A stretch of 18,267 nt of DNA from JANRKT01 sp033763355 (GCA_033763355.1 JANRKT010000307.1:1-18267); one strand, 5' to 3'; shown: positions 1-7,936, counted from the stretch's first letter. Numbers and translations are program-made. Notes: generated from the letters alone by a model not told the origin.

Positions 1-926
1 GTGTCCCGTTTGGTGGTATCAGGTTTTGCATTTTGGTTATCCACTACTGCATAAACAATTTTTGGATTTTTGGGATAAACCACCAAACCAATCCTTCCGG
101 TTCCATCTCCGGTTACAAAACCGGAACCGGGTTTAGTAACAAGTTGCCAGTTGTTGCCGCCATCTGTGCTTTTATAAATACCGCTTGTTTTTCCGCCTTC
201 TTCAAAATTCCAGGCACGCCTTGTACGGTACCACATGGCTGCATAAAGCTCATTGGGGTTTTGGGGATTGATATCCATCTCAACTGCCCCTGTGTTATCA
301 TCAACATATAAAGTCTGCTTCCATGTTTTGCCACCGTCAGTGGTTTTGTAAACGCCGCGTTCTTTATTGGGTGAATAAAGATGGCCAAGCGCTGCTACCC
401 ATGCAGTGTTGTTATCAGCGGGGTGCAATTGAATTTTACCGATATGGTGCGACTCAGGCAAACCAAGATATTGCCAGTTCTTGCCGTTGTCAATGGTTTT
501 ATATACGCCAATACCTGCATAAGATGAGCGGCTGCTGTTTACTTCACCCGTGCCCACCCATATAACCCTGTTACCTGACCAGTTAACTGCAATATCCCCG
601 ATGGTGAGGACATCTGCACTGTCGAAAATGGAATTAAAACTTAAGCCGTTGTTAATGGTATGCCACAATCCCCCCGAAGCATAAGCAACATAAAATTCAG
701 TGGGGTCTTCGGGGTTTACTTCAAGGTCAACCACACGGCCACTCATGGTAACCGGGCCCACATTCCTGAATTTAACATCTTTTAACAGCGATTTTTGTTC
801 AAGCAGCTTGCGTTTCTGCAGGCCTTTCCATCTTTCTTCTGCTGATGTAGGTTTGATTTGAGAGAAGCAAAGCTGGAATAATGTGGAAAATACGAAGATG
901 AAGCTGGTGATTTTGCCATACTTCAT
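1..926 (-). CDS. Exported VPS10/sortilin-like BNR-repeat protein (3' end outside window)
   Basis: The minus strand is open from an ATG at 924-926 to the window edge, giving 308 residues of an incomplete protein. It starts with a signal peptide (positive MKYGK, hydrophobic core, likely cleavage after FS at about residue 22). A beta-propeller follows with BNR/Asp-box motifs: IDNGKNW near residue 145, TDGGKTW near 196 and STDGGNNW near 253, alternating with strands such as LYAAMWYRTRRAWNF. The opening 'FRNVGPVTMSGRVVDLEVNP' is typical of the large exported WD40/YVTN/BNR 'glycosyl hydrolase'/sortilin-N proteins of Bacteroidota, often about 1,000 residues. An in-frame ATG at 954-956 would add 10 residues ahead of the signal peptide, so 926 is preferred. 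The fold is clear. The substrate is unknown, and 'glycosidase' activity should not be assumed from Asp-boxes. Confidence 0.85.
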   Translation of the reverse strand, partial: MKYGKITSFIFVFSTLFQLCFSQIKPTSAEERWKGLQKRKLLEQKSLLKDVKFRNVGPVTMSGRVVDLEVNPEDPTEFYVAYASGGLWHTINNGLSFNSIFDSADVLTIGDIAVNWSGNRVIWVGTGEVNSSRSSYAGIGVYKTIDNGKNWQYLGLPESHHIGKIQLHPADNNTAWVAALGHLYSPNKERGVYKTTDGGKTWKQTLYVDDNTGAVEMDINPQNPNELYAAMWYRTRRAWNFEEGGKTSGIYKSTDGGNNWQLVTKPGSGFVTGDGTGRIGLVVYPKNPKIVYAVVDNQNAKPDTTKRD

Positions 927-1030
927 ACCGGCAATATTCGTTAAATTAGTACTCATAACGCAAATCATTTCTCATGTCAGAAAGAATCAGTATCCTGCAA
1001 ATTAAGCGTTACAGTTTAAACTCATGCACC

Positions 1031-1696
1031 ATGAAGAACTGTTTTTTGATGCTGTTGGGTTTGCTCTTTGGAGCGGCGTTGCATGCGCAGCAATGGGCCA
1101 GTTACCAGATTTCAGTAAGGGGGGATACTATTAACTGCATTGACCAGAAAAAGCAAAAGCAGGGTCGCTGGGTCATCAGGATTGAACAATTAAGGGGGGA
1201 GCCGGGTTTTGAAGAAGAAGGAGAATTTGTAAACGACCAGAAGGAAGGTTTATGGAGAAAGTACAATCTTTCCGGTGACCTGATTGCTATTGAAAGTTTC
1301 AAATGGGGTTTTAAAGATGGAAAGCAGCAGTATTTTACCATGTATGGAGATTTGCTGAGAGAAGAAAGCTGGCGGGCAGTGAACCCTGAAAACCCTTACG
1401 ATACCATTGATGTACCTGACCTGAATAACCCTATGAAGTATGAAAGCAAAGTCATTAAACATGAATCGAGCAGCATTAAACACGGTACATGGAAATATTA
1501 TGACCCCAACTCGGGTATGATTGTTAAAACAGAGAAGTTCCTTTTCGGACAACCAGATAAAGGATTTGGTAATACAGCCAAACCTGAAGCAGGGGAAAGC
1601 AAACCGATCGCCAAGCCCAAGACCATTTCCGAGTGGGAAAAGCAAAACTCGGGGAAAAAGAAAGTTAAGGTAAGAGACGGAAGAACGGGGGGGTAG
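1031..1696 (+). CDS. Exported MORN-like (YwqK-type) repeat protein
   Basis: This is a 221-residue protein from the ATG at 1031. That start places a clean signal peptide at the N-terminus (MKNCFLMLLGLLFGAALHAQ, cleavage after HAQ or before QQ). The frame is open upstream to 974, but the extra 19 residues would bury the signal. The mature part carries degenerate repeats of the MORN/'toxin-antitoxin YwqK antitoxin' type: units with G-x-W near residues 45 and 75, then 'FKDGKQQYFTMYGDLLREESW' and 'HGTWKYYDP'. The tail is Lys-rich (SEWEKQNSGKKKVKVRDG). Such repeats form beta-hairpin sheets in many exported Bacteroidota proteins, and 'antitoxin' in the family name is not evidence of function. The gene is divergent from the BNR protein with about 100 bp between starts. 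The role is unknown. Confidence 0.75.
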   Translation: MKNCFLMLLGLLFGAALHAQQWASYQISVRGDTINCIDQKKQKQGRWVIRIEQLRGEPGFEEEGEFVNDQKEGLWRKYNLSGDLIAIESFKWGFKDGKQQYFTMYGDLLREESWRAVNPENPYDTIDVPDLNNPMKYESKVIKHESSSIKHGTWKYYDPNSGMIVKTEKFLFGQPDKGFGNTAKPEAGESKPIAKPKTISEWEKQNSGKKKVKVRDGRTGG

Positions 1697-1717
1697 AAGG
1701 TTGATTGGTTTATTAGT

Positions 1718-1897
1718 CTAATGGGTTATTTGTTTATTAGGAATGGTTGAGGCCCATGTGTTATTTATCTCCTTTGTATAATTGCTATTGGTTTCTTTTC
1801 GCATCAGTGTGGCTTCGCCGGTTATATCTGTAAAATCCATTTTCATCACGGTATTTGTTCCGCCTGTAAAACACAGGTTTGGAGTTTTCATTTTCAT
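1718..1897 (-). CDS. Possible 59-aa small ORF, hypothetical
   Basis: A short minus-strand ORF (ATG at 1895-1897, TAG at 1718-1720) fills most of the gap between the MORN-like gene and the SPFH gene. It would encode 59 residues beginning MKMKTPNLCFTGGTNTVMKM, with no signal peptide, no membrane segment and no domain I recognise. Against it: its 5' end overlaps the promoter of the SPFH operon on the other strand, no ribosome-binding or promoter signal is visible, and an ORF of this size is expected by chance. It is listed only because it nearly spans the gap. Confidence 0.2.
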   Translation of the reverse strand: MKMKTPNLCFTGGTNTVMKMDFTDITGEATLMRKETNSNYTKEINNTWASTIPNKQITH

Positions 1898-1909
1898 GAT
1901 GTATTTTTG
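1878..1909 (+). promoter_or_regulatory. Bacteroidota-type promoter of the SPFH/RHH operon
   Basis: TTTG at 1878-1881 and TATTTTTG at 1902-1909 are separated by 20 nt. This is a full match to the Bacteroidota -33/-7 consensus (TTTG, about 19-21 nt, TAnnTTTG). Transcription would start about 5-8 nt further on, leaving a leader of roughly 25 nt before the ATG at 1943. The prediction comes from the sequence only. Confidence 0.6.
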
Positions 1910-1942
1910 ATATCAAATTAATATCATAATAAATTCTTGTTT

Positions 1943-2812
1943 ATGGAAAAGATTGTAAAGCCCATGTCAGGCTTCCTTGCCCTCCTGCTTTCATTGCTTT
2001 TGTTTGGTGCATCTGTTTACCTCTTCATCAGGGCGGGTGAACAGCGAAGCGGGTTGTATGCTTTTTACGGGGCACTTGCCCTGGTAGCGGGTACATTTAT
2101 GTCGCTGGGCCTTGTGGTGATCAGCCCCAACCACTCCCGAGTACTCACTTTTTTTGGAAAGTATGTTGGAACTGCAAAGGAAAATGGCTTGCTGTTTGTA
2201 AACCCTTTGTTTAAAAAACAGATGATTTCACTGCGTGCAGAGAACCTTGAAAGTGCAAAGCTTAAAGTGAATGATAAACTGGGCAACCCCATTGAAATAG
2301 CCGCAGTAATTGTATGGCAGGTGCAGGATACGTATAAAGCTGCTTTTGATGTACAGGACTACCAGCATTATGTAAAGGTGCAAAGCGAAGCTGCTATCCG
2401 CCATTTGGCTACCAGTTGCCCTTATGACCACATGGAAGACGAGCATGCTGCAATAACACTGCGTGACGGAGGGGAAACTGTAAACCAGATGCTGGAAAAA
2501 GAGCTGAGTGAGCGTCTTGCCCCTGCAGGAATTAATATTAAGGAGGCACGCATCAGTCACCTCGCCTATGCGGCAGAGATAGCAGGCGCCATGCTCCAAC
2601 GCCAGCAGGCCACTGCAATTGTAGCGGCAAGGTTTAAAATTGTTGAAGGCGCTGTGGGCATGGTGGAACTGGCCCTTGAACAGCTCAGCAAAAAAGAGAT
2701 TGTTCACCTTGATGAAGAAAAGAAAGCTGCCATGGTGAGCAACCTGATGGTGGTATTGTGCGGTGAGAAAGGGGCACAGCCTATTCTGAATACAGGAACC
2801 TTATATCAGTAA
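1943..2812 (+). CDS. SPFH/band-7 (stomatin/prohibitin-like) membrane protein
   Basis: This 289-residue protein begins with two hydrophobic segments (about residues 10-30 and 38-60), followed by a band-7/SPFH domain (about 60-235: 'VVISPNHSRVLTFFGKYVGTA', then 'AAVIVWQVQDTYKAAFDV', then 'GINIKEARISHLAYAAEIAGAMLQRQQA'). The last of these is the signature helix following the SPFH core. Family members oligomerise in membranes as scaffolds that organise lipid domains or control membrane proteases, and no catalytic motif is present. The ATG at 1943 is chosen over a TTG two codons upstream. It sits behind a strong promoter match and is followed after 21 nt by a small ribbon-helix-helix gene. Function beyond scaffold is not known. 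Confidence 0.88.
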   Translation: MEKIVKPMSGFLALLLSLLLFGASVYLFIRAGEQRSGLYAFYGALALVAGTFMSLGLVVISPNHSRVLTFFGKYVGTAKENGLLFVNPLFKKQMISLRAENLESAKLKVNDKLGNPIEIAAVIVWQVQDTYKAAFDVQDYQHYVKVQSEAAIRHLATSCPYDHMEDEHAAITLRDGGETVNQMLEKELSERLAPAGINIKEARISHLAYAAEIAGAMLQRQQATAIVAARFKIVEGAVGMVELALEQLSKKEIVHLDEEKKAAMVSNLMVVLCGEKGAQPILNTGTLYQ

Positions 2813-2833
2813 ATCCAATACAAGTGAACAGTT

Positions 2834-3028
2834 GTGGCGAATAAGAAAAACTTTGTATTACGTATTGACGAAGACATTTATGCCGCCCTTGAAAAATGGG
2901 CGGCAGATGAATTCCGCAGTGTGAATGGCCAGATTGAATGGGTCATTCACCAAAAGCTGAAGGAAACTGCACGTATGCCTCCGGCTAAGAATTCACCATC
3001 ATCCAAATCAGCGAAACCTTCAAAATAA
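2834..3028 (+). CDS. Small Arc-type ribbon-helix-helix protein
   Basis: This is a 64-residue protein with a GTG start, the only reasonable start in frame. It has an N-terminal beta-strand (NFVLRIDED), helix A (IYAALEKWAADEF) and helix B (SVNGQIEWVIHQKLKET), the layout of an Arc/MetJ ribbon-helix-helix DNA-binding dimer, with RSVNGQIE in place of the Arc helix-turn motif. The tail after residue 48 is Pro/Ser/Lys-rich and probably disordered. It starts 21 nt after the SPFH stop codon, so it is almost certainly co-transcribed. Annotation pipelines may call such proteins HicB-type antitoxins, but no toxin gene is adjacent. A regulator of its own operon is the simplest role. DNA binding is predicted from the fold and not shown. 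Confidence 0.8.
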   Translation: MANKKNFVLRIDEDIYAALEKWAADEFRSVNGQIEWVIHQKLKETARMPPAKNSPSSKSAKPSK

Positions 3029-3047
3029 TGGGACGTCAGTTTAGGCT

Positions 3048-3114
3048 TTGCCACTAAGACGAAGGCACGAAGAAATCTATATTCAAACTTTGTGTATTCG
3101 TGCCTTCGTGGCAA
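3048..3114. repeat. Imperfect inverted repeat between convergent genes (putative bidirectional terminator)
   Basis: The left arm (3048-3072) reads TTGCCAC, then TAAGAC, then GAAGGCACGAA. The right arm (3098-3114) is its complement without the 6-nt TAAGAC bulge. The arms are separated by an AT-rich loop of about 25 nt. The structure ends 8 nt from the stop of the M1 peptidase and lies 20 nt past the stop of the RHH gene, so it probably ends both convergent transcripts, although there is no T-tract. The word structure (CCAC..AAGGCACGAAG) resembles two other intergenic repeats in this window. Confidence 0.7.
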
Positions 3115-3121
3115 TATCATA

Positions 3122-5449
3122 TCAGTTCTTCTTCTGCTGCGCCTTTTGCATAGCGTTTCCACCGCCTCCCTGCCCCCTCGCACCGAAGCCTGTTGATTTA
3201 AACAACTGGAAACGGGAGGGCATTTCCTTTACAGGCCACATGCCGTTGCTTTCATTGATATCGGCCGTTTCACGGTCGGGGTCTAATTTAATTGATGCCA
3301 CTTCCTTGTCTTTCACAAAAACTTTGCTGAACTGTTTTTCATTGGCACGCCATACCGTTACCGGGATGCGGTCAACTTCTTTGCTGCCGTCTTTAAATGT
3401 CCATTCAACGATAACAGGCATTACCATACCGCCTTTGTTAGAAAAGGTGAGCTCATAAAAATTTTTATTCACCCATTTATTGCTGTTGTCCGTATCTTTT
3501 TGTGCATCGGCTTGCTGTTGCAGTGCTTCCTGCTGCATTTTGGCATCAGCGCCACGGTTGAAATAATAGAAATCCCTCAAAGCGGTATCAGCATCAGTAT
3601 AAAAATTAATTGATTTGTCTTCTTTATTTCTTCTTTGTCCTATTGTAATAAATTCTTTTTGCGATAACGCTGCAGCATTCTGCTGATCATCCATTTTAAA
3701 CCATTTCACACTGTCGAGTGATACATCAACAGGGTCGGTACCAAAATACCAGCCCCTCCAGTAATAATCAAGATCAATGCCGCTTGCATCTTCCATGGTG
3801 CGGAACAGGTCGGCAGGAGTGGGGTGTTTGAAAGCCCAGCGCCTTGCATATTCACGGAAAGAAAAATCGAAGAGTTCCCTGCCCATTACCGTTTCACGGA
3901 GAATGTTCAGCCCTGTTGCAGCTTTTGCATAAGCATTGGAGCCTACATTGGCTACTGCATCGCCTTTCGTCATAATGGGTTCCAGTTGGTCTTTGGGCAG
4001 CTTCATATAATCAGTAATAAGATGTGCAGGCCCGCGGCGTGAAGGATAATTGTTGTCAAATTCCTGCTCAGCCAAAAACTGGCAGAAGGTATTCAATCCT
4101 TCATCCATCCACCACCACTGTCTTTCATCACTGTTCACAATCATCGGGAAAAAATTATGTCCCACTTCGTGAATGATAACGCCGATTGCGCCATATTTGA
4201 TGGCTTCGCTGTATGTGCCGTCTTTTTCTGCACGGCCAAAGTTCATGGCCAGCATGGGGTATTCCATACCAATGGCTGCTTCTACAGATTGTGCAACCGG
4301 GTAAGGATAAGGAATAGTGTGTTTGGAATAAACTTTTAAAGTATGTGCTGTTGCTTTGGTTGAGTATTTTCTGTAGATCGGATAAGCTTCTTTACCATAA
4401 AAACTCATACACATCACTTTTTTCCCATCAATATAAACAGGCATGGCATCCCACACCAGGCGCCGGGAGGAATTAAAAGCAAAGTCACGGACATTTTCTG
4501 CATCAAAAATCCATGTCTTTTTATCCTTGCTTTTTTGTTTGGATGTTTCTAATGCTTCAGAGAGTGTAACAATTTCAACAGGTTCTTTTACTGTTTGTGC
4601 GGTTTGCCATCTTTGCTGTTGCGCAGCGGTAAGCAAAGTCTTATAATTCTGGCAAACACCTGTTGCTGCAACAATGTGGTCTGCAGGAACAGTAATGCGG
4701 ACACGATAGTTGCCGAATGTTAATGCAAATTCAGAACCACCGGTAAACTGCAAATGCTGCCAGCCGGTGAAATCACTGTAAACTGCAAGGCGGGGAAACC
4801 ATTGTGTGATAGAGTAAAGGTTGTTGCCATCTTCAGCAAAATATTCATAACCACCACGGCCGGGACGTGTGGCTTTATCGGGTATTTTATAATTCCAGTC
4901 AATTTTAAAAACAAATTTCTGCCCCGGTTTTAATGCAACCGGCAAATCAATGCGCATCATCGTCTGGTTGATGGTATATTTTAATGAGGCATTTTTTTCA
5001 TCGGCCACTTTGGTAATGTTTACCCCATAACCTTTCAGGTGTTCCCTTGTGTCCAGGTTTCTCAGTTGTGCGTCCGTCATGTTCGGCTGCATTTTTCCTG
5101 TTCTGTCAAAATTATTATTACTCATGGGGTGATGAAAATTTTCATCAATCTGAAACCAGATATATGTGAGCTGGTCCGGCGAATTATTATAATAAGTAAC
5201 CGTTTCTGAACCGGTGAGGATGTTATTGGGTTCATCCAGTTCGCAGCTGATGTCGTAATCTGCACGCTGCTGCCAGTATTTGGGGCCGGGGGCGCCACTT
5301 GCAGTACGGTATTCGTTGGGATCAGGTAAAAGAAAGTCCAGCTGTTCAAACCTGTTGCCGTGGTTTGATCCCGGGTTTCTTTCCAGTTGTGCAAAAGCAA
5401 ATACAACAATGGCACAATTCAAAACTGTTAACAAAACTGATTTTCTCAT
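3122..5449 (-). CDS. Exported M1-family metallopeptidase (aminopeptidase N-like)
   Basis: This is a 775-residue zinc peptidase with a signal peptide (MRKSVLLTVLNCAIVVFAFA, cleaved near residue 20). The catalytic set is complete: HEVGH at residues 427-431 with the third zinc ligand Glu450 in WWWMDEG (HEXXH-X18-E), and the substrate-anchoring GMEYP at 394-398, in place of GAMEN. Residues about 60-260 form the N-terminal beta-sandwich ('YDISCELDEPNNILTGSETVTYYNNS'). The C-terminal part from about 600 is less conserved and ends in a low-complexity GARGQGGGGN/QKAQQKKN tail. M1 enzymes remove N-terminal residues from peptides, and the signal peptide suggests a periplasmic or surface location. It follows the HupE-like gene by 16 nt on the same strand, so it is very likely the second gene of a two-gene operon. 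Confidence 0.93.
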   Translation of the reverse strand: MRKSVLLTVLNCAIVVFAFAQLERNPGSNHGNRFEQLDFLLPDPNEYRTASGAPGPKYWQQRADYDISCELDEPNNILTGSETVTYYNNSPDQLTYIWFQIDENFHHPMSNNNFDRTGKMQPNMTDAQLRNLDTREHLKGYGVNITKVADEKNASLKYTINQTMMRIDLPVALKPGQKFVFKIDWNYKIPDKATRPGRGGYEYFAEDGNNLYSITQWFPRLAVYSDFTGWQHLQFTGGSEFALTFGNYRVRITVPADHIVAATGVCQNYKTLLTAAQQQRWQTAQTVKEPVEIVTLSEALETSKQKSKDKKTWIFDAENVRDFAFNSSRRLVWDAMPVYIDGKKVMCMSFYGKEAYPIYRKYSTKATAHTLKVYSKHTIPYPYPVAQSVEAAIGMEYPMLAMNFGRAEKDGTYSEAIKYGAIGVIIHEVGHNFFPMIVNSDERQWWWMDEGLNTFCQFLAEQEFDNNYPSRRGPAHLITDYMKLPKDQLEPIMTKGDAVANVGSNAYAKAATGLNILRETVMGRELFDFSFREYARRWAFKHPTPADLFRTMEDASGIDLDYYWRGWYFGTDPVDVSLDSVKWFKMDDQQNAAALSQKEFITIGQRRNKEDKSINFYTDADTALRDFYYFNRGADAKMQQEALQQQADAQKDTDNSNKWVNKNFYELTFSNKGGMVMPVIVEWTFKDGSKEVDRIPVTVWRANEKQFSKVFVKDKEVASIKLDPDRETADINESNGMWPVKEMPSRFQLFKSTGFGARGQGGGGNAMQKAQQKKN

Positions 5450-5465
5450 TTTTCTGGTTTTATAT

Positions 5466-6041
5466 TTAAGGTATTCTTTCCAAAGCCATTTTTAATGACA
5501 GGCCGAATATACCGGCAGATAAAAATAAGACCCATTCCCGCCGGTTGATTTTTATTTTTTCAACAGCTATATAAGCAATAAAAAGAACCAGCAATACTAC
5601 AACAATTTGCCCCGCTTCAAGGCCGAGGTTAAAACCAAACAGGCTTAAGCCCAGGCTTTGTTCTTTTGCCAGTGCAAACCTGATGGCATTGGCATAGCCC
5701 ATTCCGTGCACCAGCCCAAAAAACAAAGCAAGAAAATAATTGATGCGGACTGACTTGTAAGTGAAGTTTTTTTGAAAGAGATTTAAAAGAGAAGTGATGA
5801 CAATTGTACAGGGAATGAGAAACTCAACCCATTTATCATTGACACGGACAATATCAAGTACACTTAGCAATAAAGTTGCGGCATGGCCGATGGTGAATGC
5901 TGTTACAAGTATCAAAACCTGTTTCCAGTCTTTTAAAAGATAAATAGCTGACAATGCCATCATAAAAAGGATATGGTCCAGTGCATCCCGGCTGATAATA
6001 TGGTCCCAGCCCCAGCCGAAATACAAAGTAAAATCTCTCAT
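5466..6041 (-). CDS. HupE/UreJ-family membrane protein
   Basis: A 191-residue polytopic membrane protein with about six hydrophobic segments. It carries the histidine/acidic signature of the HupE/UreJ_2 family: GWDHI (His14), DALDHILF (Asp22-His23), TIGHA (His53), FGLVHGMGYA (His112) and FNLGLEAGQ (Glu142), all inside or at the edges of helices. Relatives are proposed nickel or other metal permeases near hydrogenase and urease genes, but neither system is nearby here, so the substrate is open. It opens a minus-strand operon with the M1 peptidase and is divergent from the DUF6702 gene, only 40 bp away. A promoter match lies just upstream of its start. Confidence 0.85.
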   Translation of the reverse strand: MRDFTLYFGWGWDHIISRDALDHILFMMALSAIYLLKDWKQVLILVTAFTIGHAATLLLSVLDIVRVNDKWVEFLIPCTIVITSLLNLFQKNFTYKSVRINYFLALFFGLVHGMGYANAIRFALAKEQSLGLSLFGFNLGLEAGQIVVVLLVLFIAYIAVEKIKINRREWVLFLSAGIFGLSLKMALERIP

Positions 6042-6058
6042 TTTTTAACAGGAAGGTT

Positions 6059-6089
6059 GAAAAATAAAACAGAGTTTTGTGATGGCAAA
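6059..6089 (-). promoter_or_regulatory. Candidate promoter of the HupE-like/M1 operon
   Basis: On the minus strand TTTG (plus-strand 6086-6089) is followed after 19 nt by TATTTTTC (6059-6066), one base off the Bacteroidota TAnnTTTG element. It lies about 18 nt before the HupE-like start at 6041. Its upstream half runs into the first codons of the divergent DUF6702 gene, so the two transcripts share and may compete for the same DNA. Confidence 0.5.
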
Positions 6090-6597
6090 AAATCATTTCC
6101 CAATGGCGTTATTCTTATACCAGTGGCTATTTGTAAGACTGCTGGCTTTTGGCCTGTCTTTTCACCCGTTTTATGTAAGTGTAACTGAGCTGGAATATTC
6201 TTCAAAGGATAAAGAGCTGGGTGTAGCAGGTAAATTTTTTACAGATGACCTTGAAGAAACCCTGAAAAATTTTTCAAAGCAAAAAGTTGACCTTGTTAAC
6301 GGCGATAAAACAGCCAGTGCAAAATTCATTACTGATTATGTAAATACGCATTTAAAAATAAAGATAGATGGCAACCCCATTGCATTAAAATACCTTGGTT
6401 TTGAAAATGACCGTGAAGCCACCTGGTGTTATTTTTCCGCAACCGGTATTTCTTCCTTTAAAACAATTGAAATTAGCAATGACCTTTTGTATGATTTTAA
6501 AAAGGAGCAGGTGAACCTGGTGCACGTTATTGTGAATGGCAACCGCAGGAGCAACAGGCTTACTTATCCGGATAATGCGGTGAAACTTGAGTTTTGA
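6082..6597 (+). CDS. DUF6702 family exported protein
   Basis: This 171-residue protein has an N-terminal hydrophobic segment (about residues 8-27) that ends directly at HPFYVSVTELEY (His28). The HPF-x-VSVTE start of the mature part, the following 'KFFTDDLEETL', and the central Trp/Tyr strand 'ATWCYFSATG' are the hallmarks of DUF6702, a Bacteroidota family of unknown function. The ATG at 6082 is used. The overlapping GTG at 6079 adds one residue. It is divergent from HupE/M1, and prfB follows 44 nt after its stop. The small size, export signal and conserved His/acidic residues would suit a periplasmic metal- or peptide-binding partner of its neighbours, but that is inference. Confidence 0.75.
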   Translation: MAKNHFPMALFLYQWLFVRLLAFGLSFHPFYVSVTELEYSSKDKELGVAGKFFTDDLEETLKNFSKQKVDLVNGDKTASAKFITDYVNTHLKIKIDGNPIALKYLGFENDREATWCYFSATGISSFKTIEISNDLLYDFKKEQVNLVHVIVNGNRRSNRLTYPDNAVKLEF

Positions 6598-6641
6598 TGA
6601 GGTGCTTCCAAACTTCAGATTTTCTTTTACCTTCGCACACT

Positions 6642-7737
6642 ATGACACAGGAACAAATTAAAGATATGAGGGACCGTACAGCCGTCCTGAGGAGGTTTCT
6701 TTGACGTGGAGAACCGTCAGATGAAAATCAGTGAAGACAAACAACTTTCTCTTTCTCCCGGTTTTTGGGATGATAACAAACGGGCTACGGAAATACTGAA
6801 GGAAATCCGGAACAACGAGTACTGGATAAAGATGTATGACCAGACGCAAACAGCGGTTGAAGATTTTGCCGTGTTGTTTGATTTCTGGAAAAGCGGTGAT
6901 GCCACTGAAGAAGAAACCAAAGAGGCATACGCAAAGGCTTTGCAGCAAATTGAAGATGCTGAATTTAAAAGTACCCTCAACCAGCCGGAAGATGAACTGC
7001 CAGCCGTACTACAAATCAACAGTGGCGCAGGTGGCACAGAAAGCCAGGACTGGGCTGAGATGCTGGCCCGCATGTACCGCATGTATGGCGAAAAGCAGGG
7101 CTGGAAAGTAACGGAACTGGATTGGGTGTGGGGCGATGGCGCAGGCATTAAAACTGCCACACTGCAATTTGAAGGGCCCTTTGCTTATGGTTTTTTAAAA
7201 GCGGAGAGCGGTGTGCACCGCCTGGTACGCATATCCCCTTTTGACAGCAATGCAAGAAGGCATACATCATTTGCATCGGTATTTGTTTATCCGTTGGTAG
7301 ATGATACCATTAATATTGAGGTAAAGGATGCAGATGTAAAAATGGAAACAGCAAGGAGCGGCGGGGCAGGCGGACAGAATGTGAACAAAGTAGAAACGAA
7401 AGTGATGCTGACACATATACCAACAGGTATAGTTGTAGTTTGCCAGACCGAGCGTTCACAATTGGGGAACAGGGAAAAGGCCATGACGATGCTGAAGAGC
7501 AGGCTCTATGAAGAAGAACTGCGAAGAAGAAATGAAATGAAAGATGCTGTTAACAGTTCAAAGAAAAAGATTGAGTGGGGGAGCCAGATACGCAGTTATG
7601 TTTTTCATCCCTATAAAATGATAAAAGACCACCGGACCGATTATGAAGTTGGCAATGTGCAGCCGGTAATGGATGGGGAACTGGATGGGTTTATAAAAGC
7701 GTATCTGATGAGTGAAAAGGAGGCAGAAGCGAAATAA
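6642..7737 (+). CDS. prfB: Peptide chain release factor 2, programmed +1 frameshift
   Basis: RF2 terminates translation at UGA and UAA. The gene is two overlapping frames: ATG at 6642 reads 20 codons (MTQEQIKDMRDRTAVLRRFL) to an in-frame TGA at 6702-6704. After skipping T6702 the second frame continues from GAC (6703) to 7737, giving a protein of about 364 residues, normal for RF2. The peptidyl-hydrolysis motif GGQ (SGGAGGQNVNKVETKV) is at about residues 243-245, and the stop-codon recognition SPF (RISPFDSNARRHTS) at about 198-200, the RF2 rather than the RF1 (PxT) version. The PCRF domain includes SGAGGTESQDWAEM. Starting the gene at the GTG at 6706 would miss the first 21 residues. It may be co-transcribed with the DUF6702 gene 44 nt upstream. 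Confidence 0.96.
6690..6705 (+). promoter_or_regulatory. prfB recoding site (SD-like AGGAGG, slippery CTT, TGA C)
   Basis: The elements are AGGAGG (6690-6695), TTT, the slippery CTT (6699-6701), then TGA followed by C (6702-6705). The order and the 3-nt spacing between the SD-like hexamer and CTT match the classical bacterial RF2 autoregulatory site. When RF2 is scarce the ribosome pauses at the poorly recognised UGA-C and slips +1, making more RF2. Confidence 0.95.
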
Positions 7738-7808
7738 TTATTTATTAACGTTTTGTGCTATTATAATATATTAAAACTCAATAGTTGTATAGTCAGTGCT
7801 ATGTGATT

Positions 7809-7870
7809 TCTATGTTTCTAATGTGCCTATGTGGTAAAATTTCACCACATAGAATCATAGGCACATAGGG
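7809..7870. repeat. Imperfect inverted repeat built of CTATGTG/CACATAG words
   Basis: In the 199-bp gap between prfB and pruA, a perfect 9-bp stem (CTATGTGGT at 7827-7835, ACCACATAG at 7844-7852) has an 8-nt near-palindromic AT centre. It is flanked by further CTATG/CACATAG words on each side. It can fold as a long hairpin and may act as the prfB terminator. The word pattern resembles the repeats at 3048 and 14099. Nothing else is visible in this gap. Confidence 0.65.
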
Positions 7871-7936
7871 TTCAATAGCCAAGAGATTATTCATTAGTTT
7901 TTCAAATCTGCAGGCTTTCAAATAAAAAAATGCAAT

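Noticed and set aside
33..565. Plus-strand ORFs near the left edge
   Set aside because: They are antisense to the BNR-repeat gene, which is continuous on the minus strand and has clear Asp-box motifs.
2834..3028. HicB-type antitoxin of a toxin-antitoxin system
   Set aside because: The protein is an isolated RHH domain with no HicB nuclease-like domain and no toxin gene on either side.
6706..7737. A 343-aa gene starting at GTG 6706
   Set aside because: This is the second frame of prfB. The first 20 codons and the frameshift site lie upstream from 6642.
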